A stretch of DNA of 62,604 nucleotides from an uncultured Alistipes sp. (GCA_947623305.1 CANQGQ010000015.1:1-62604); one strand, 5' to 3'. Counted from the stretch's first letter, positions 44,079-53,688 are shown. Notes: a model not told the origin generated them from the sequence alone. Program-made: numbers and translations.

Positions 44079-44086
44079 CAAAATTA
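44079..44086 (-). promoter_or_regulatory. Promoter of the pectate lyase-susCD unit (-7 TAATTTTG)
   Basis: On the minus strand TAATTTTG lies about 98 bases before the ATG at 43981; the -33 element is poor, as expected for a regulated promoter. Confidence 0.5.
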
Positions 44087-44218
44087 GGTTTCGGCGACCG
44101 TTCGAAGTATGAAAATTTCGTATTTTACTATTGAATTATGACAAGAGTGCTTGAATCGTCCATGTTTTGCATCGTATTCGAACGCCCGAATCGAAGGTCG
44201 CAGCGCGTATTGCAAACG

Positions 44219-44276
44219 AAACTTCCTGCATCCGTCGATTGCAAACGATTGATTCGTAGACGGATGCAGGAAGTTT
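44219..44276 (-). terminator. Long perfect hairpin, terminator of the fimbrial operon
   Basis: An 18-base perfect stem (44219-44236 with 44259-44276) surrounds a 22-base loop, 20 bases after the fimbrillin stop. T-runs follow the stem weakly on both strands. An alternative reading is a protein-binding palindrome. Confidence 0.65.
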
Positions 44277-44295
44277 TACTTAGCTATGGATTTGT

Positions 44296-46788
44296 TTATC
44301 GGTTGCGTACGCAACGGAGCGGTAAATACTGCCGCCCCATAAATTTCGGGTAGCTGTCTAATCCATACCCTGAAACATCGTTCCTGTTGTAACAGATCGC
44401 AGGCATCATATTAGGGTAAAGATATTCACCGGATTGTTGTAAAGAAGATGTCCACGTCAAAAATAATCCGCCATACATCCGGCTGTCCTCTTTGACTGTC
44501 CAGCTGGTTTGAACAACTGCGAAGGCATCGTCGTCGGTCTGTCCCAAAATAGGAGTAGCATTAAACGACAATCCCGTGATATTACTGAATCTCACCGTGT
44601 TGTGCTTTGCCCATTGTGCCGTGCTCAAGTTGCGTGTCCCTGTGGCTGCGGACATGTTGTCGGTAAGAAATATTTTCCAATCCCAATCGAAAGCGAAGTT
44701 CGCCTCCAAGTATTCTAAGTCCGGTTGATCCCATGTGAATCCGGATACGTTCATCGTCGGAATATGCCAGCCCTCGGGACACAGTTGCTTGTTGGGGTTT
44801 GCGACAATCTGTTCGGCATACTCCATATCCGCTATCGAAGGGTCTCCGATTTGCGTCAGTGCCGATAGGGTGGATATGTTGGTTGGGGTTGTCCACGGAT
44901 CGTCCGCTCCGCAGATTGCCCGATGGTTATACAAGAGACCGTAGCGTTTCTTTACCTCATCGCTTTGGGCCGATACATCGTAGTCTCCCGAACGATACCA
45001 AGCATACATCGGCTGATTCTCATGAAAATAGACGCTCCCACTGACCCCTCCGGGGGACACTTCTGTATCGGGCGTCTTTTCGGTCAAGGGGGTACGGTCG
45101 TTGTAACGTTTTACGCGCAGGTTCTCGCGCAGCCAGTAAGCAGCTCCGACCTTTACGACCGGATAGACGTTGTTGTCAACGTCTGTTACGGTATAGGGCT
45201 CTATGGACAAGGAGGTATCCAGCGTGCCGGGTGCGTCGAAAGAGAAGTTGCCGTCTTTGTCCATCCGTACCCTTGTTTGGTTCGATTCGGTTCCGAGAGC
45301 GCACTCCGAAATGGCATTGGCTCCAACCTCGGAGCGCTCAAACATGGCTACCGTCCCTCCTGCGAGCTTTTTGCTGTTCATATCCTGGCCGTCCTGCCGC
45401 TTCAGGACTTGTACGACCCGGCCTCGGTCGAGCTGTGTTTTGCCGCTCCTGACCGGATAGACGGTTACGACCTGATAATAGGTTCTCGGGCTGTCGGTAG
45501 TATAGACGGCTTCTTTGGCTATTTCGGCCAGAATATTTCCCTCGCCATCCTTTGCATACCACACATTGGATTCATCCCATTTGTCGGCGGTCGGGAGGTC
45601 GAAATAATGGTGGGCCGTCAGATAATCGTCTGCGGACTGTCCGTTCGCGACCTCCTCCCAATCCACGACGGCCGGATCGAACGACAGTTTGCCTGCTTTG
45701 GCCGGGTCGATGACGATGGTGTAAACGATCCGCTGGTTCATGCCCCAATAAGCGACCGCATCGGTCTTGAGCCGAATATGCCGGATGTCGCGGTCGGCTT
45801 CGCTCGTTTCTTGCGTGTCGCCGCGATATTTGTTCAACGTGAATTTGAGATCGAAGAAATGCGCATCGGTCAGGGTCTGGGGAAGAACGAATGCCTTGAA
45901 AAGCGACCGGCAACCCGGATTGTCGGTCAGGTAATCGGTTCCCGTTCCCGTGCTGCTGACGGTGAGCGTCGAATGGGTGGCACCCGTTCCGACGATTGCC
46001 TGCGATCGTGCGTTTCCGTCGTTCGTCCATCCGACTTCCGGATTGTCGGCTATCGGCGTCCAGCCGACTATGCCGTGCTCCGCTGTCGGATCGTTCAACG
46101 TGAGTTCCAGATTCCCTTTCGTATAGTAACCCGTGAGAGCCGCATGGTCGATGACCGCTTCCCAATGACTTTCGGTTTCGCCGGCGGGCTGTTGCACCAA
46201 CAGTCGGATTTCCAACTGGGCCAGGGCATGATGGAACAGCGTCGGTCCGCCCGAATAACCCGAATCGTTCATTCCGCCGTTGTCATCGTTCACGCGGTCG
46301 ATGTTGCCGCTGTAGCCGACCGCCTTTTCGGCGTACATCAGGTCGTTGGTCGCTACGTTGATGTCGGTCTTGTCGCCGGATACGTCGTATCCCGTATAGG
46401 TCAGCTTTTCGCGTTCGACCGTCGGACAGTTCCTGTCGGCTGCGTTCTCCGGATAGTAGGAGATGAAATCGACGGTCGAAGCCGTGGGCCAATAGTAATC
46501 GACGGTCGGCATCCAAGCCGTTCCATCCTCGTTTTTCTCGATCCGCTGATGATCCATGAAGACGTTTCCTTCGGCCACGGAGGCATCCGACCATGCGTGC
46601 GTAACGAAATGGTCGTAAGTGAATTTGCTTCCGGCGATCTCTTCCTCGGTAGCGCGCGAGAGCCGGTACTTGGCTGTTTGGAACGTGATGGCCTTTGGGG
46701 GCGGGCCGATGGAAAATTCCTCCTGATGCTTTACGCATCCCACTGACGTCAAACACAACGTCGCAACGATCAAAACTGATTTTTTCAT
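44296..46788 (-). CDS. Fimbrillin-like lipoprotein with C-terminal FISUMP-like domain, 830 aa
   Basis: The lipoprotein Cys is at residue 18 (TLCLTSVGCVKH). The N-terminal ~370 residues show Mfa1-type fimbrillin blocks (ITFQTAKYRLSRA; YYWPTASTVDFISYYPE; LFHHALAQLEIRLLV; YTIVIDPAK). The C-terminal ~250 residues contain GAAYWLRENLRVKRYNDRTPL, CPEGWHIPT and a final GRQYLPLRCVRN, the pattern of the Fibrobacter major-paralogous (FISUMP) domain. It is the last gene of the fimbrial operon and likely a tip or stalk subunit on the surface. Confidence 0.82.
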   Translation of the reverse strand: MKKSVLIVATLCLTSVGCVKHQEEFSIGPPPKAITFQTAKYRLSRATEEEIAGSKFTYDHFVTHAWSDASVAEGNVFMDHQRIEKNEDGTAWMPTVDYYWPTASTVDFISYYPENAADRNCPTVEREKLTYTGYDVSGDKTDINVATNDLMYAEKAVGYSGNIDRVNDDNGGMNDSGYSGGPTLFHHALAQLEIRLLVQQPAGETESHWEAVIDHAALTGYYTKGNLELTLNDPTAEHGIVGWTPIADNPEVGWTNDGNARSQAIVGTGATHSTLTVSSTGTGTDYLTDNPGCRSLFKAFVLPQTLTDAHFFDLKFTLNKYRGDTQETSEADRDIRHIRLKTDAVAYWGMNQRIVYTIVIDPAKAGKLSFDPAVVDWEEVANGQSADDYLTAHHYFDLPTADKWDESNVWYAKDGEGNILAEIAKEAVYTTDSPRTYYQVVTVYPVRSGKTQLDRGRVVQVLKRQDGQDMNSKKLAGGTVAMFERSEVGANAISECALGTESNQTRVRMDKDGNFSFDAPGTLDTSLSIEPYTVTDVDNNVYPVVKVGAAYWLRENLRVKRYNDRTPLTEKTPDTEVSPGGVSGSVYFHENQPMYAWYRSGDYDVSAQSDEVKKRYGLLYNHRAICGADDPWTTPTNISTLSALTQIGDPSIADMEYAEQIVANPNKQLCPEGWHIPTMNVSGFTWDQPDLEYLEANFAFDWDWKIFLTDNMSAATGTRNLSTAQWAKHNTVRFSNITGLSFNATPILGQTDDDAFAVVQTSWTVKEDSRMYGGLFLTWTSSLQQSGEYLYPNMMPAICYNRNDVSGYGLDSYPKFMGRQYLPLRCVRNR

Positions 46789-46901
46789 AATAGCAGGTTC
46801 TTTATTAACAGTTTTTTATTAAATGAAGGTCTTATTAAACGATGAACGGACGAGCAGAATGTTGAACACGTATCGGAGGGGCGGTTGTCGCTCTCGACGA
46901 C

Positions 46902-47930
46902 CTATAATTCGATGCGTTCATGGATTTCGTCCCAGTCCGTCGTGCCGGGGTCGAATCCTCCGCCTGTCTGGCTCGGTTCGGGGATGTCCAGCACGTAGTC
47001 GATCAGCAGCCAATGCCTCTCGCGGGCATCTTCGGTGAGGAAGATCGGGGCGATGTCGAACGTCTTGACGTATTGCGTGTCGTTGTGCGTCAGCAGATCG
47101 AACCGGACGGTCAGTTCGCTCGGCGCGGTTTCGAGCTTGCCGAACGTGTTGAACAGGGTGCACAAAACGTCCTGGTTCTCCTCCTCGATACGCGGATCGA
47201 CGCTGCCCGAAAGATCGAACATGATTTTCGAATCTTCCTCGCTGCGTTGGTCGATGCCGAACCGGGTCGACGCCGACATGCCGGAAATCGTGGCTTTCAC
47301 CGTCGAGGCGTGCCGCAAGCCGCGTACACGGACTTGCAGATAATAGGTCTCGACGATCGTGTGGGCTTCCGCTTCGACGATCTGCATCCGGTCGCTTTCC
47401 GCAATGCGAACCTCTTTACGGGCTACGAGCAGGTGTTCCGGCTGCTGGAAAACCTTCCCGACAGAACTGTCGGGCAAAAGCGCATGGAGGTAATCGGGGA
47501 TTTTCGGCGTGAAGGCGTTGATTTCCGAAAGCCTGTTTTCATGCTCCACCCGGATCGCTTTCGTATCGAAGTTGTAGGCCAGCAGAAGATAATCGCCCGG
47601 CGGCAAGTGCGTTCGGCCGTAGAGCAGTTCATATCCTTCCGGTGAAAGCGTTTTCTGCGAAAGGAAACATTGCGCCATCAAGCGTCCGTTTTCGGGAGCA
47701 TAGAACAACACGCGCAGCATTTCCGAGGTCATCGACGGTTTCGGCAGCTTCTGGTTGTAGCTGTCGCCGGTAATGTTCGATACGCCGTCGGTGTTCAACA
47801 CCACACGCACCTCTATTTCATCGCTGATCGGACGTGGATACTCGTGGATCGTGGAGGAACACGAGGCCAGCGATAGAAGCGTCCAAACGGCGAGAGCCGA
47901 TATGCAACCCTTTTTTACCATCCCATCCAT
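46902..47930 (-). CDS. FimB/Mfa2-like fimbrial lipoprotein (DUF5119-like), 342 aa
   Basis: The lipoprotein Cys is near residue 24 (SLASCSSTIHEYPRP). RVVLNTD, LPPGDYLLLAYNFDTKAIRVEHEN and ATISGMSASTRFGID are typical of Mfa2/DUF5119 anchor proteins that hold fimbriae to the outer membrane. The start overlaps the stop of the DUF3575 gene by 16 bases; an ATG at 47921 is an alternative start. Order DUF3575-Mfa2-fimbrillin is the common one. Confidence 0.8.
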   Translation of the reverse strand: MDGMVKKGCISALAVWTLLSLASCSSTIHEYPRPISDEIEVRVVLNTDGVSNITGDSYNQKLPKPSMTSEMLRVLFYAPENGRLMAQCFLSQKTLSPEGYELLYGRTHLPPGDYLLLAYNFDTKAIRVEHENRLSEINAFTPKIPDYLHALLPDSSVGKVFQQPEHLLVARKEVRIAESDRMQIVEAEAHTIVETYYLQVRVRGLRHASTVKATISGMSASTRFGIDQRSEEDSKIMFDLSGSVDPRIEEENQDVLCTLFNTFGKLETAPSELTVRFDLLTHNDTQYVKTFDIAPIFLTEDARERHWLLIDYVLDIPEPSQTGGGFDPGTTDWDEIHERIEL

Positions 47931-48622
47931 TTGCTGTTTTTACGTGCTCGGTTCCATCTGTACGACACGGACACTCCGGCCCGGGTGATACCGAAATAGG
48001 TCGCTGAACCGGAGCGGATTTTCGGGCCGTTCTTCTGATTGAGATACACGTCGTATTCGTAGTCGGCGAAGCCTACGCCGATGTTGAATTCCAGTCCCCA
48101 GCGTTTCGTCTTGCCGAGATTCATCGCGTAGCCATAGCTCAATCCCATGCCCCAAAGCGCATGATCGGGGTCTTGGTAGCGTTCGCGATCGTCGAGGGCC
48201 ACATCGAATCCCGCCACATGGGCATGCAGTCCGATGAAATGTCCCTCGCCGGCCTTTTTCGGCCACCAGCGGACTTCGGGCTGCGTGGCCAGCAGACGCA
48301 GTTTATAGGAAGATGAGATTTCGTAGGGCGAATACCATACGGGAATATCCAGCGACCAGCGGGGCCATAGTTCCACTTCGAAACCGAGATTGGCGCATAA
48401 TGCCGCTGCGAACAACAGGTTCGTCTTTACGGCGTAGAATCGGGTTTGCGGCGCCGACGACGCAGCGGGTGGAATCTGTAAGGATAATGTCTTTTCGGAC
48501 GAGTGCATCGGAACGGCGGTCGGCTCCGAGCTCGATTGTCCCTGCACGAATGATGTATGCGTTGCTTGCCCATGGGCTAAGACGCTGCTGCACAGACACA
48601 ATATGAATAATATTTTCCCCAT
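47915..48622 (-). CDS. DUF3575 outer-membrane protein of the fimbrial operon, 235 aa
   Basis: After a signal peptide (to about 18) and a Ser/Pro linker, FYAVKTNLLFAAALCANLGFEVELWPRWSLDIPVWYSPYEIS is the DUF3575 signature, followed by beta-barrel-like strands up to VSVSYRWNRARK. The ATG at 48622 is preceded by GGAGGT, an unusually strong ribosome-binding site for this group, and fixes the start. It heads the fimbrial operon. Confidence 0.87.
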   Translation of the reverse strand: MGKILFILCLCSSVLAHGQATHTSFVQGQSSSEPTAVPMHSSEKTLSLQIPPAASSAPQTRFYAVKTNLLFAAALCANLGFEVELWPRWSLDIPVWYSPYEISSSYKLRLLATQPEVRWWPKKAGEGHFIGLHAHVAGFDVALDDRERYQDPDHALWGMGLSYGYAMNLGKTKRWGLEFNIGVGFADYEYDVYLNQKNGPKIRSGSATYFGITRAGVSVSYRWNRARKNSKWMGW

Positions 48623-48729
48623 AGCACCTCCTTCACTCGACCTCCGATCATTTGCCAACGGTCTCTTGCCGCCAGACAATCGAAAATCGGTCGCCTGTAT
48701 AACGTGTTTAATCGTTGGTTTATGATGAC

Positions 48730-48737
48730 AAATATAG
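48730..48737 (-). promoter_or_regulatory. Promoter of the fimbrial operon (-7 TATATTTG)
   Basis: On the minus strand TTTGG, about 19 bases and TATATTTG stand about 108 bases before the DUF3575 start. Confidence 0.65.
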
Positions 48738-48836
48738 AAAAATAAAATAGAATTCCAAATATCTATTAATAGATTGTTGTATGCAAGCAGTTTGAGGCCC
48801 CTGTTTTTCGCCCGTTGTCGGGTTTATTAAATATAT

Positions 48837-48875
48837 TAAAGAAAACACCCGACTTGCTTTTGGCAAGTCGGGTGT
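48837..48875 (-). terminator. Terminator of tRNA-Ser
   Basis: On the minus strand ACACCCGACTTGC pairs with GCAAGTCGGGTGT around a short loop and is followed by TTTTCTTT. Confidence 0.85.
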
Positions 48876-48911
48876 TCATCGGATAAAGATTGTCGATCAA
48901 TCTCGTCTGGG

Positions 48912-48998
48912 CGGAGAGAGAGGGATTCGAACCCCCGGTACAGTTACCCGTACACCGCATTTCGAGTGCGGCCCGATCGACCACTCCGGCATCTCTCC
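48912..48998 (-). tRNA. tRNA-Ser (CGA)
   Basis: The minus strand gives a class II tRNA: acceptor GGAGAGA/TCTCTCC, anticodon stem CCGCA/TGCGG with loop CTCGAAA (anticodon CGA), a long variable arm (TGTACGGGTAACTGTACC) and T-arm GGGGG TTCGAAT CCCTC. Length is 87 nt, discriminator G. Confidence 0.95.
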
Positions 48999-49146
48999 TT
49001 TCGTTTTCGAGCGTGCAAATATAACCATATTTTTTGATTTGCTACCGTTTTTTCGAAAAAAAGTGCGGAATCGGCTGTCCCGTCGGTCGAAAAGAGCCAG
49101 CGAGACCCCTCCCAACGGCTGTTTTGCACGATGAAAAAATTTGTTT

Positions 49147-49154
49147 ACCTTTGA
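49147..49154 (+). promoter_or_regulatory. Promoter of the low-complexity lipoprotein (-7 TACCTTTG)
   Basis: TTG (49124-49126), 20 bases and TACCTTTG form a near-consensus promoter about 150 bases before the ATG. Confidence 0.7.
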
Positions 49155-49302
49155 CTGGAAACAAACGCATCCCAACGAAGCTGTTCGAATCTTCGTCTCT
49201 TTTGTTGCGGAACGTTCCGTTTCGATGTTCGAATGTAATAATTTCGGTATGATTTTCGTTTCTTATGTAGAATCGAATACCGACGCAAACGCATATACAG
49301 CT

Positions 49303-50379
49303 ATGAAAAAGTGGAACATTCTTTCAGGTGTCGTCTTGTTCGTCGTCGTTCTGAGCGGCTGCTCGTCTGCTTATTATGCGTCGACGGGCTATGCGGGCGA
49401 TGACCTGTATGTTACGCACGACAAAGCGGAGATCGCACGCCGTCAACAGCGCGAAGCCGAAGCCCGCAAGGCCGAAGCGGAGGCCCGTCGTGCCGAATGG
49501 GAAGCCCGTATCGCCGAAGCGCAGGCTGCCGCGGCCGAAAACGAATACAACGGATTGGAATCGACGAATTCCTATTCGAGCGTGCTGGCCGATTCCTATG
49601 AAAGTGCTTATGCCCGCCGTCTGCGCGGTTTCGAATCGTTGTCCTATCGCATGCCGTCGAGCTATTACGATTTCCGTTACGGCGATGCCTTTACCTATGT
49701 TTCGGCCTATGATCCGGCGTTCTATAACATCGTCATATCGGGCGATCAGGTGTGGGTCGAACCCAAATACATCTCGTCGATGTTCGGAACGTGGGGTGCG
49801 ACGGTTTATACCGGCGGCTGGTACGGCGGCTGGAACTATGGTTGGGGATTCGGGCCTTCGTGGTGGGGGTATCCCTCGTGGGGCTGGAACTGGGGATTCG
49901 CCTATCGTCCGTGGTACGATCCGTGGTATCGTCCCGGGTGGGGGCCGGCCTGGGGCCCTGGGTGGCATGGCCATTGGGGATACCGTCGGCCGCACAACTA
50001 TCGGCTCGACAGCTATACGCGGCCGCACAACAACGGCTGGCGCACCGGCCAAACCGGAGGCGGTCGGAACGACGGATACGGACGGGGCTACAACAGCGGT
50101 CGCCGAAGCAGTTACAACAATCGCGGTACCGGCAATCGGAACAATAGCTATAACAATGGCTCCCGCAATCCTTCGAATAATTCGAGTCGTCCCGGGTACA
50201 ATCCCGATCGGAACAACGGATTCAACAACAGCGGCTACAACAGCGGCCGGGGCGGAAGTTACAACAGCGGTCGCGGCAATTACGGCGGCAGTTCGGGCGG
50301 ATATTCGGGCGGCAGCCGGAGCGGAGGCGGCGGCAGCGGTGGAAGTCGGAGCGGCGGCAGCTACAACAGCGGTCGTTGA
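49303..50379 (+). CDS. Low-complexity envelope lipoprotein, 358 aa
   Basis: The lipoprotein signal ends in VVVLSGCSSAYY (Cys near 20). An Ala/Glu/Arg helical segment (about 42-82) follows, then a Trp/Gly/Tyr/Pro-rich region (about 165-245) and a Ser/Gly/Asn/Arg-rich tail that is probably disordered. The ATG at 49303 is chosen because the signal peptide starts there. The function is unknown; such proteins are common in Bacteroidetes envelopes. Confidence 0.8.
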   Translation: MKKWNILSGVVLFVVVLSGCSSAYYASTGYAGDDLYVTHDKAEIARRQQREAEARKAEAEARRAEWEARIAEAQAAAAENEYNGLESTNSYSSVLADSYESAYARRLRGFESLSYRMPSSYYDFRYGDAFTYVSAYDPAFYNIVISGDQVWVEPKYISSMFGTWGATVYTGGWYGGWNYGWGFGPSWWGYPSWGWNWGFAYRPWYDPWYRPGWGPAWGPGWHGHWGYRRPHNYRLDSYTRPHNNGWRTGQTGGGRNDGYGRGYNSGRRSSYNNRGTGNRNNSYNNGSRNPSNNSSRPGYNPDRNNGFNNSGYNSGRGGSYNSGRGNYGGSSGGYSGGSRSGGGGSGGSRSGGSYNSGR

Positions 50380-50571
50380 TCCTCGAGGCTTCGAAAGGCG
50401 GCAGTCATAAGCGATCGTTGTTCCCTTGTGAGAGCTTCAAACGCGGGGTCGCGACAATACTCCTCCCCTATAAAAATTCGAGCGACGGGCAAGGGCCTGT
50501 CTGAGCGGAGCATGAAGACAAGGGGAACATACGCGAAAACAAAGGCAAACAGAAAACAAAGCAAACGGAAT

Positions 50572-52290
50572 ATGAAACGAAATCGTTGGTTGAAAAGATG
50601 TTGCATCGTCTGCTTCATCGCGGTGCCCTTTTGGATGCAAGCCCAGCCTATGGGAACTCCCGATTATCGGTTCGGCGGTGCGACGTTCAATCGCGACCTG
50701 ATGATGGCGTGGGATTTCGCGTCGATCGCTCGTTCGCAGAATTTCGGTACGGCCCGGGCGATGGGTATGGGCGGTGCATTCGTCTCGTTGGGCGCCGACC
50801 TGACGGCTATGTCGCTGAATCCGGCCGGTTTGGGCATGTACCGGCACAACGAAGTGTCGATCACGCCGATGATCTCCTTTGCGCGGGCTGCGACCTCCGG
50901 AACCCAGCCCTGGGCCGGCAACCACAAGAACCGGTTCGCTATGGCCGATGTGGGCGTGGCGCTCAATCTGTTCGAAAAGGCGGACAAGAACGTGGTGAGC
51001 GTTACGCTCGGGTTCGGATTGAACCGTGTCGCCGATTTCAACACACGTTATTCCTATGCGTCGGAGAGCCGTTATGCCGGTGCGATGGTGCCGAGCATCG
51101 CCGATGTATTCGCGCAGCAGATGAACCAGAACGGTGTATTTCCCGATACCAATCCGCAAGGCGGTTTGAATGGTCGGTTGGATTATCGCAATCCCTATTT
51201 CTGGCCCGCCGTGCTGGCCTACAAGAGTGCGATGACCCACGTCGTGGACGACGGGAGCGGAAATCCGGTTTGGGAACCCGATGCCATCGGCCCGCGGGCG
51301 TCGATTCTCCGGTCGGTCGATGCGGTCGAATCGGGCTCCATCAACGAATTCAATCTTTCGGCGGGCGTCAATATCAATAACATCGTCTATGTCGGGGCTT
51401 CGCTCGGCATTCAGGCTGTCCATAAGTCCTCCACGTTCGTTTACGGCGAGGATTACAACTATTTCGCCGATGGCGATAACGGATATGCTTACGGGCCGGG
51501 CGGCGTGTTGCCGGCCCAGCTGGAGTATGCCGATTTGTGGCAGCGAACGGTGCTCGACGGGGCGGGGGTGAACTTCAAATTGGGGGTGATCGTGCGTCCC
51601 GTGGCCGGTTTGCGGTTGGGAATGGCCGTGCATACGCCGACCTTCTATTCGCTCGAACGATCCTATCGGGCCGGAATGGATTATAACCTGCTCTCCAATA
51701 TCGACGGAGTGCAGGGCGCGGCAGAACTGCTGGAATCGCCTGTACAATACGATGAAGCAGGAAACAGTTGGGATTTCGTTTCGCCGACGCGGTTGATGTT
51801 CGGCGCTTCGTACACGTTCGGCCGGTTCGCCATCGTGTCGGTGGATTACGAACGCGACTGGTACAACGGCATGCGGGTAAAGAACGTGCCCGACGGTGCC
51901 GATTTCGGCCCGGCGCAGTACAAAACCGACTTCAAGGCCAATTTCTGTGCGACGAACAACGTGCGGCTCGGTCTTGAAATCCGTCCGTTGCCGATCTTCG
52001 CGCTGCGGGCCGGATACGGCTATTCATCGTCGATGCTGAAAGATGAATCATTGGCTTACGAGGTGCCGCAGGCGACCGACAGTTCTTATTTTTCCGTCGG
52101 TGCGGGTGTGAACCTTTCGCGTACCGTATCGCTCGATGTGGCCTATCAGCATTTGACCGACCATCAGTCCCGTTATCGCCTGTTTTACAGTTACGACAAC
52201 CTCACCGATGCGTTCGCCAGCACGACGGATTTATACGATACGTCGTTCACGCGTCATTTCGTAACCATTTCATTGGGCATTCATTTTTAG
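50572..52290 (+). CDS. Outer-membrane transport protein, OMPP1/FadL-TodX-like, 572 aa
   Basis: A signal peptide (to about 24) is followed by SQNFGTARAMGMGGAFVSLGADLTAMSLNPAGLGMYRHNEVS, the N-terminal hatch-like signature of Bacteroidetes FadL-like proteins, and then amphipathic strands ending in a C-terminal aromatic (ISLGIHF). It may take up hydrophobic compounds. An acyl-CoA synthetase gene lies 2.4 kb to the right. The ATG at 50572 begins the signal peptide. Confidence 0.83.
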   Translation: MKRNRWLKRCCIVCFIAVPFWMQAQPMGTPDYRFGGATFNRDLMMAWDFASIARSQNFGTARAMGMGGAFVSLGADLTAMSLNPAGLGMYRHNEVSITPMISFARAATSGTQPWAGNHKNRFAMADVGVALNLFEKADKNVVSVTLGFGLNRVADFNTRYSYASESRYAGAMVPSIADVFAQQMNQNGVFPDTNPQGGLNGRLDYRNPYFWPAVLAYKSAMTHVVDDGSGNPVWEPDAIGPRASILRSVDAVESGSINEFNLSAGVNINNIVYVGASLGIQAVHKSSTFVYGEDYNYFADGDNGYAYGPGGVLPAQLEYADLWQRTVLDGAGVNFKLGVIVRPVAGLRLGMAVHTPTFYSLERSYRAGMDYNLLSNIDGVQGAAELLESPVQYDEAGNSWDFVSPTRLMFGASYTFGRFAIVSVDYERDWYNGMRVKNVPDGADFGPAQYKTDFKANFCATNNVRLGLEIRPLPIFALRAGYGYSSSMLKDESLAYEVPQATDSSYFSVGAGVNLSRTVSLDVAYQHLTDHQSRYRLFYSYDNLTDAFASTTDLYDTSFTRHFVTISLGIHF

Positions 52291-52357
52291 TAAGGAAAGC
52301 GCCGCAGCGATTCGCCGCGGCGTATCCGATTCTGCTTTCGGCTGGGCCGCGCGTGGC

Positions 52358-53668
52358 TCAGCCGATTTTGTAGTAGATGAATCCGGCTTCGGCGACCTCT
52401 TCGGCATCGTAGATGTTTCGGCCGTCGATGAGCACCTTCGCCCTCATCAATCGTCCCAGCACGGTGAACGACGGAACGCGGAACTCCTTCCACTCCGTCA
52501 GTAACAGCAACGCATCGGCATCCGTCGCTGCTTCGTACATATCTTTGCAATAGACGACCCGATCGCCCAGCCGCCGTTTGCACTCGGGCATCGCTACGGG
52601 GTCGTAGACCTTGACGGTCGTGCCGGCCGCAAGCAGCCGGTCGATGACGACTAAAGCCGGAGCCTCGCGCATGTCGTCCGTCTCGGGCTTGAATGAAAGT
52701 CCCCACAAAGCGACGGTTTTTCCGGCAAGCGCACCGCCGTAGTGCCGTTCGAGCTTTTGGAACAGAATGGATTTCTGCTCCTCGTTGACCTCATCGACCG
52801 CCCGTAGCACCCGCATCGGATAACCGTTTTGTTCGGCGGTTCGGATGAGGGCCTTGACGTCTTTCGGAAAACAGGAGCCGCCGTAACCGCATCCCGGGTA
52901 GAGAAATTTCTTGCCGATGCGGCTGTCGGAGCCGATGCCCCGTCGAACCATGTTCACGTCGGCGCCGACCCGTTCGCATAGGTTGGCGATGTCGTTCATG
53001 AACGAAATGCGGGTCGCCAACATCGCATTGGCGGCGTATTTGGTCATCTCGGCCGACGGAATGTCCATGAAGTAGACACGGAAATTGTTGGTCAGAAACG
53101 GCCGGTAGAGGCGCGTCATGATTTTCCGTGCGCGATCGCTTTCGATGCCGACCACCACGCGGTCGGGCGACATGAAATCCTTGATGGCGGCGCCCTCTTT
53201 CAGAAATTCGGGATTGCTCGCCACTTCGAACTCGATGCGTTCGCCGCGGCGATCCAGCTCCTCCTGGATGGCCGCCTTGATTTTCCGGGCTGTGCCGACC
53301 GGAACGGTCGATTTGGTAACGAGAATCGTGTATTTGCGGATGTGGCGGCCGAAAGTGCGGGCGACCGCCAATACATGGCTCAGATCGGCCGATCCGTCTT
53401 CGTCGGGCGGTGTTCCGACAGCCGAAAAGACCACCTCGGCTCGATCGAGACACGTGCACAGGTCGGTCGTGAAGTGCAGGCGTCCGGCCTCGACGTTGCG
53501 GCGGACGAGTTCGCTCAATCCGGGTTCGTAGATGGGGATTTCGCCGGCGAGCAGGCGTTCGATTTTCTGGCGGTCGATGTCGACGCACGTAACGTCGATG
53601 CCCATTTCGGCGAAGCAGGCTCCGGAGACGAGCCCGACGTAACCGGTTCCAACGATGGCGATGTTCAT
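52358..53668 (-). CDS. ugd: UDP-glucose 6-dehydrogenase, 436 aa
   Basis: The NAD-binding motif is IAIVGTGYVGLVSGACFAEMG and the catalytic Cys lies in YPGCGYGGSCFPKDVKAL. TKSTVPVGTARK, NPEFLKEGAAIKDFMSPDRVVVG and WGLSFKPETDDMREAPA are family blocks. It makes UDP-glucuronate for capsule or lipopolysaccharide sugars. It starts 20 bases after queG on the same strand. Confidence 0.95.
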   Translation of the reverse strand: MNIAIVGTGYVGLVSGACFAEMGIDVTCVDIDRQKIERLLAGEIPIYEPGLSELVRRNVEAGRLHFTTDLCTCLDRAEVVFSAVGTPPDEDGSADLSHVLAVARTFGRHIRKYTILVTKSTVPVGTARKIKAAIQEELDRRGERIEFEVASNPEFLKEGAAIKDFMSPDRVVVGIESDRARKIMTRLYRPFLTNNFRVYFMDIPSAEMTKYAANAMLATRISFMNDIANLCERVGADVNMVRRGIGSDSRIGKKFLYPGCGYGGSCFPKDVKALIRTAEQNGYPMRVLRAVDEVNEEQKSILFQKLERHYGGALAGKTVALWGLSFKPETDDMREAPALVVIDRLLAAGTTVKVYDPVAMPECKRRLGDRVVYCKDMYEAATDADALLLLTEWKEFRVPSFTVLGRLMRAKVLIDGRNIYDAEEVAEAGFIYYKIG

Positions 53669-53688
53669 ATCTCGGAAGATCAGTCTGC

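Noticed and set aside
48738..48790. Invertible promoter of the fimbrial operon (TCTATTAATAGA palindrome)
   Set aside because: Only one small palindrome is present; no pair of inverted repeats flanks the promoter and no invertase gene is adjacent.
49303..50379. The repetitive Gly/Ser/Asn tail as a separate repeat element
   Set aside because: The repeats are low-complexity coding sequence in a single frame with the signal peptide; no DNA-level unit is conserved.
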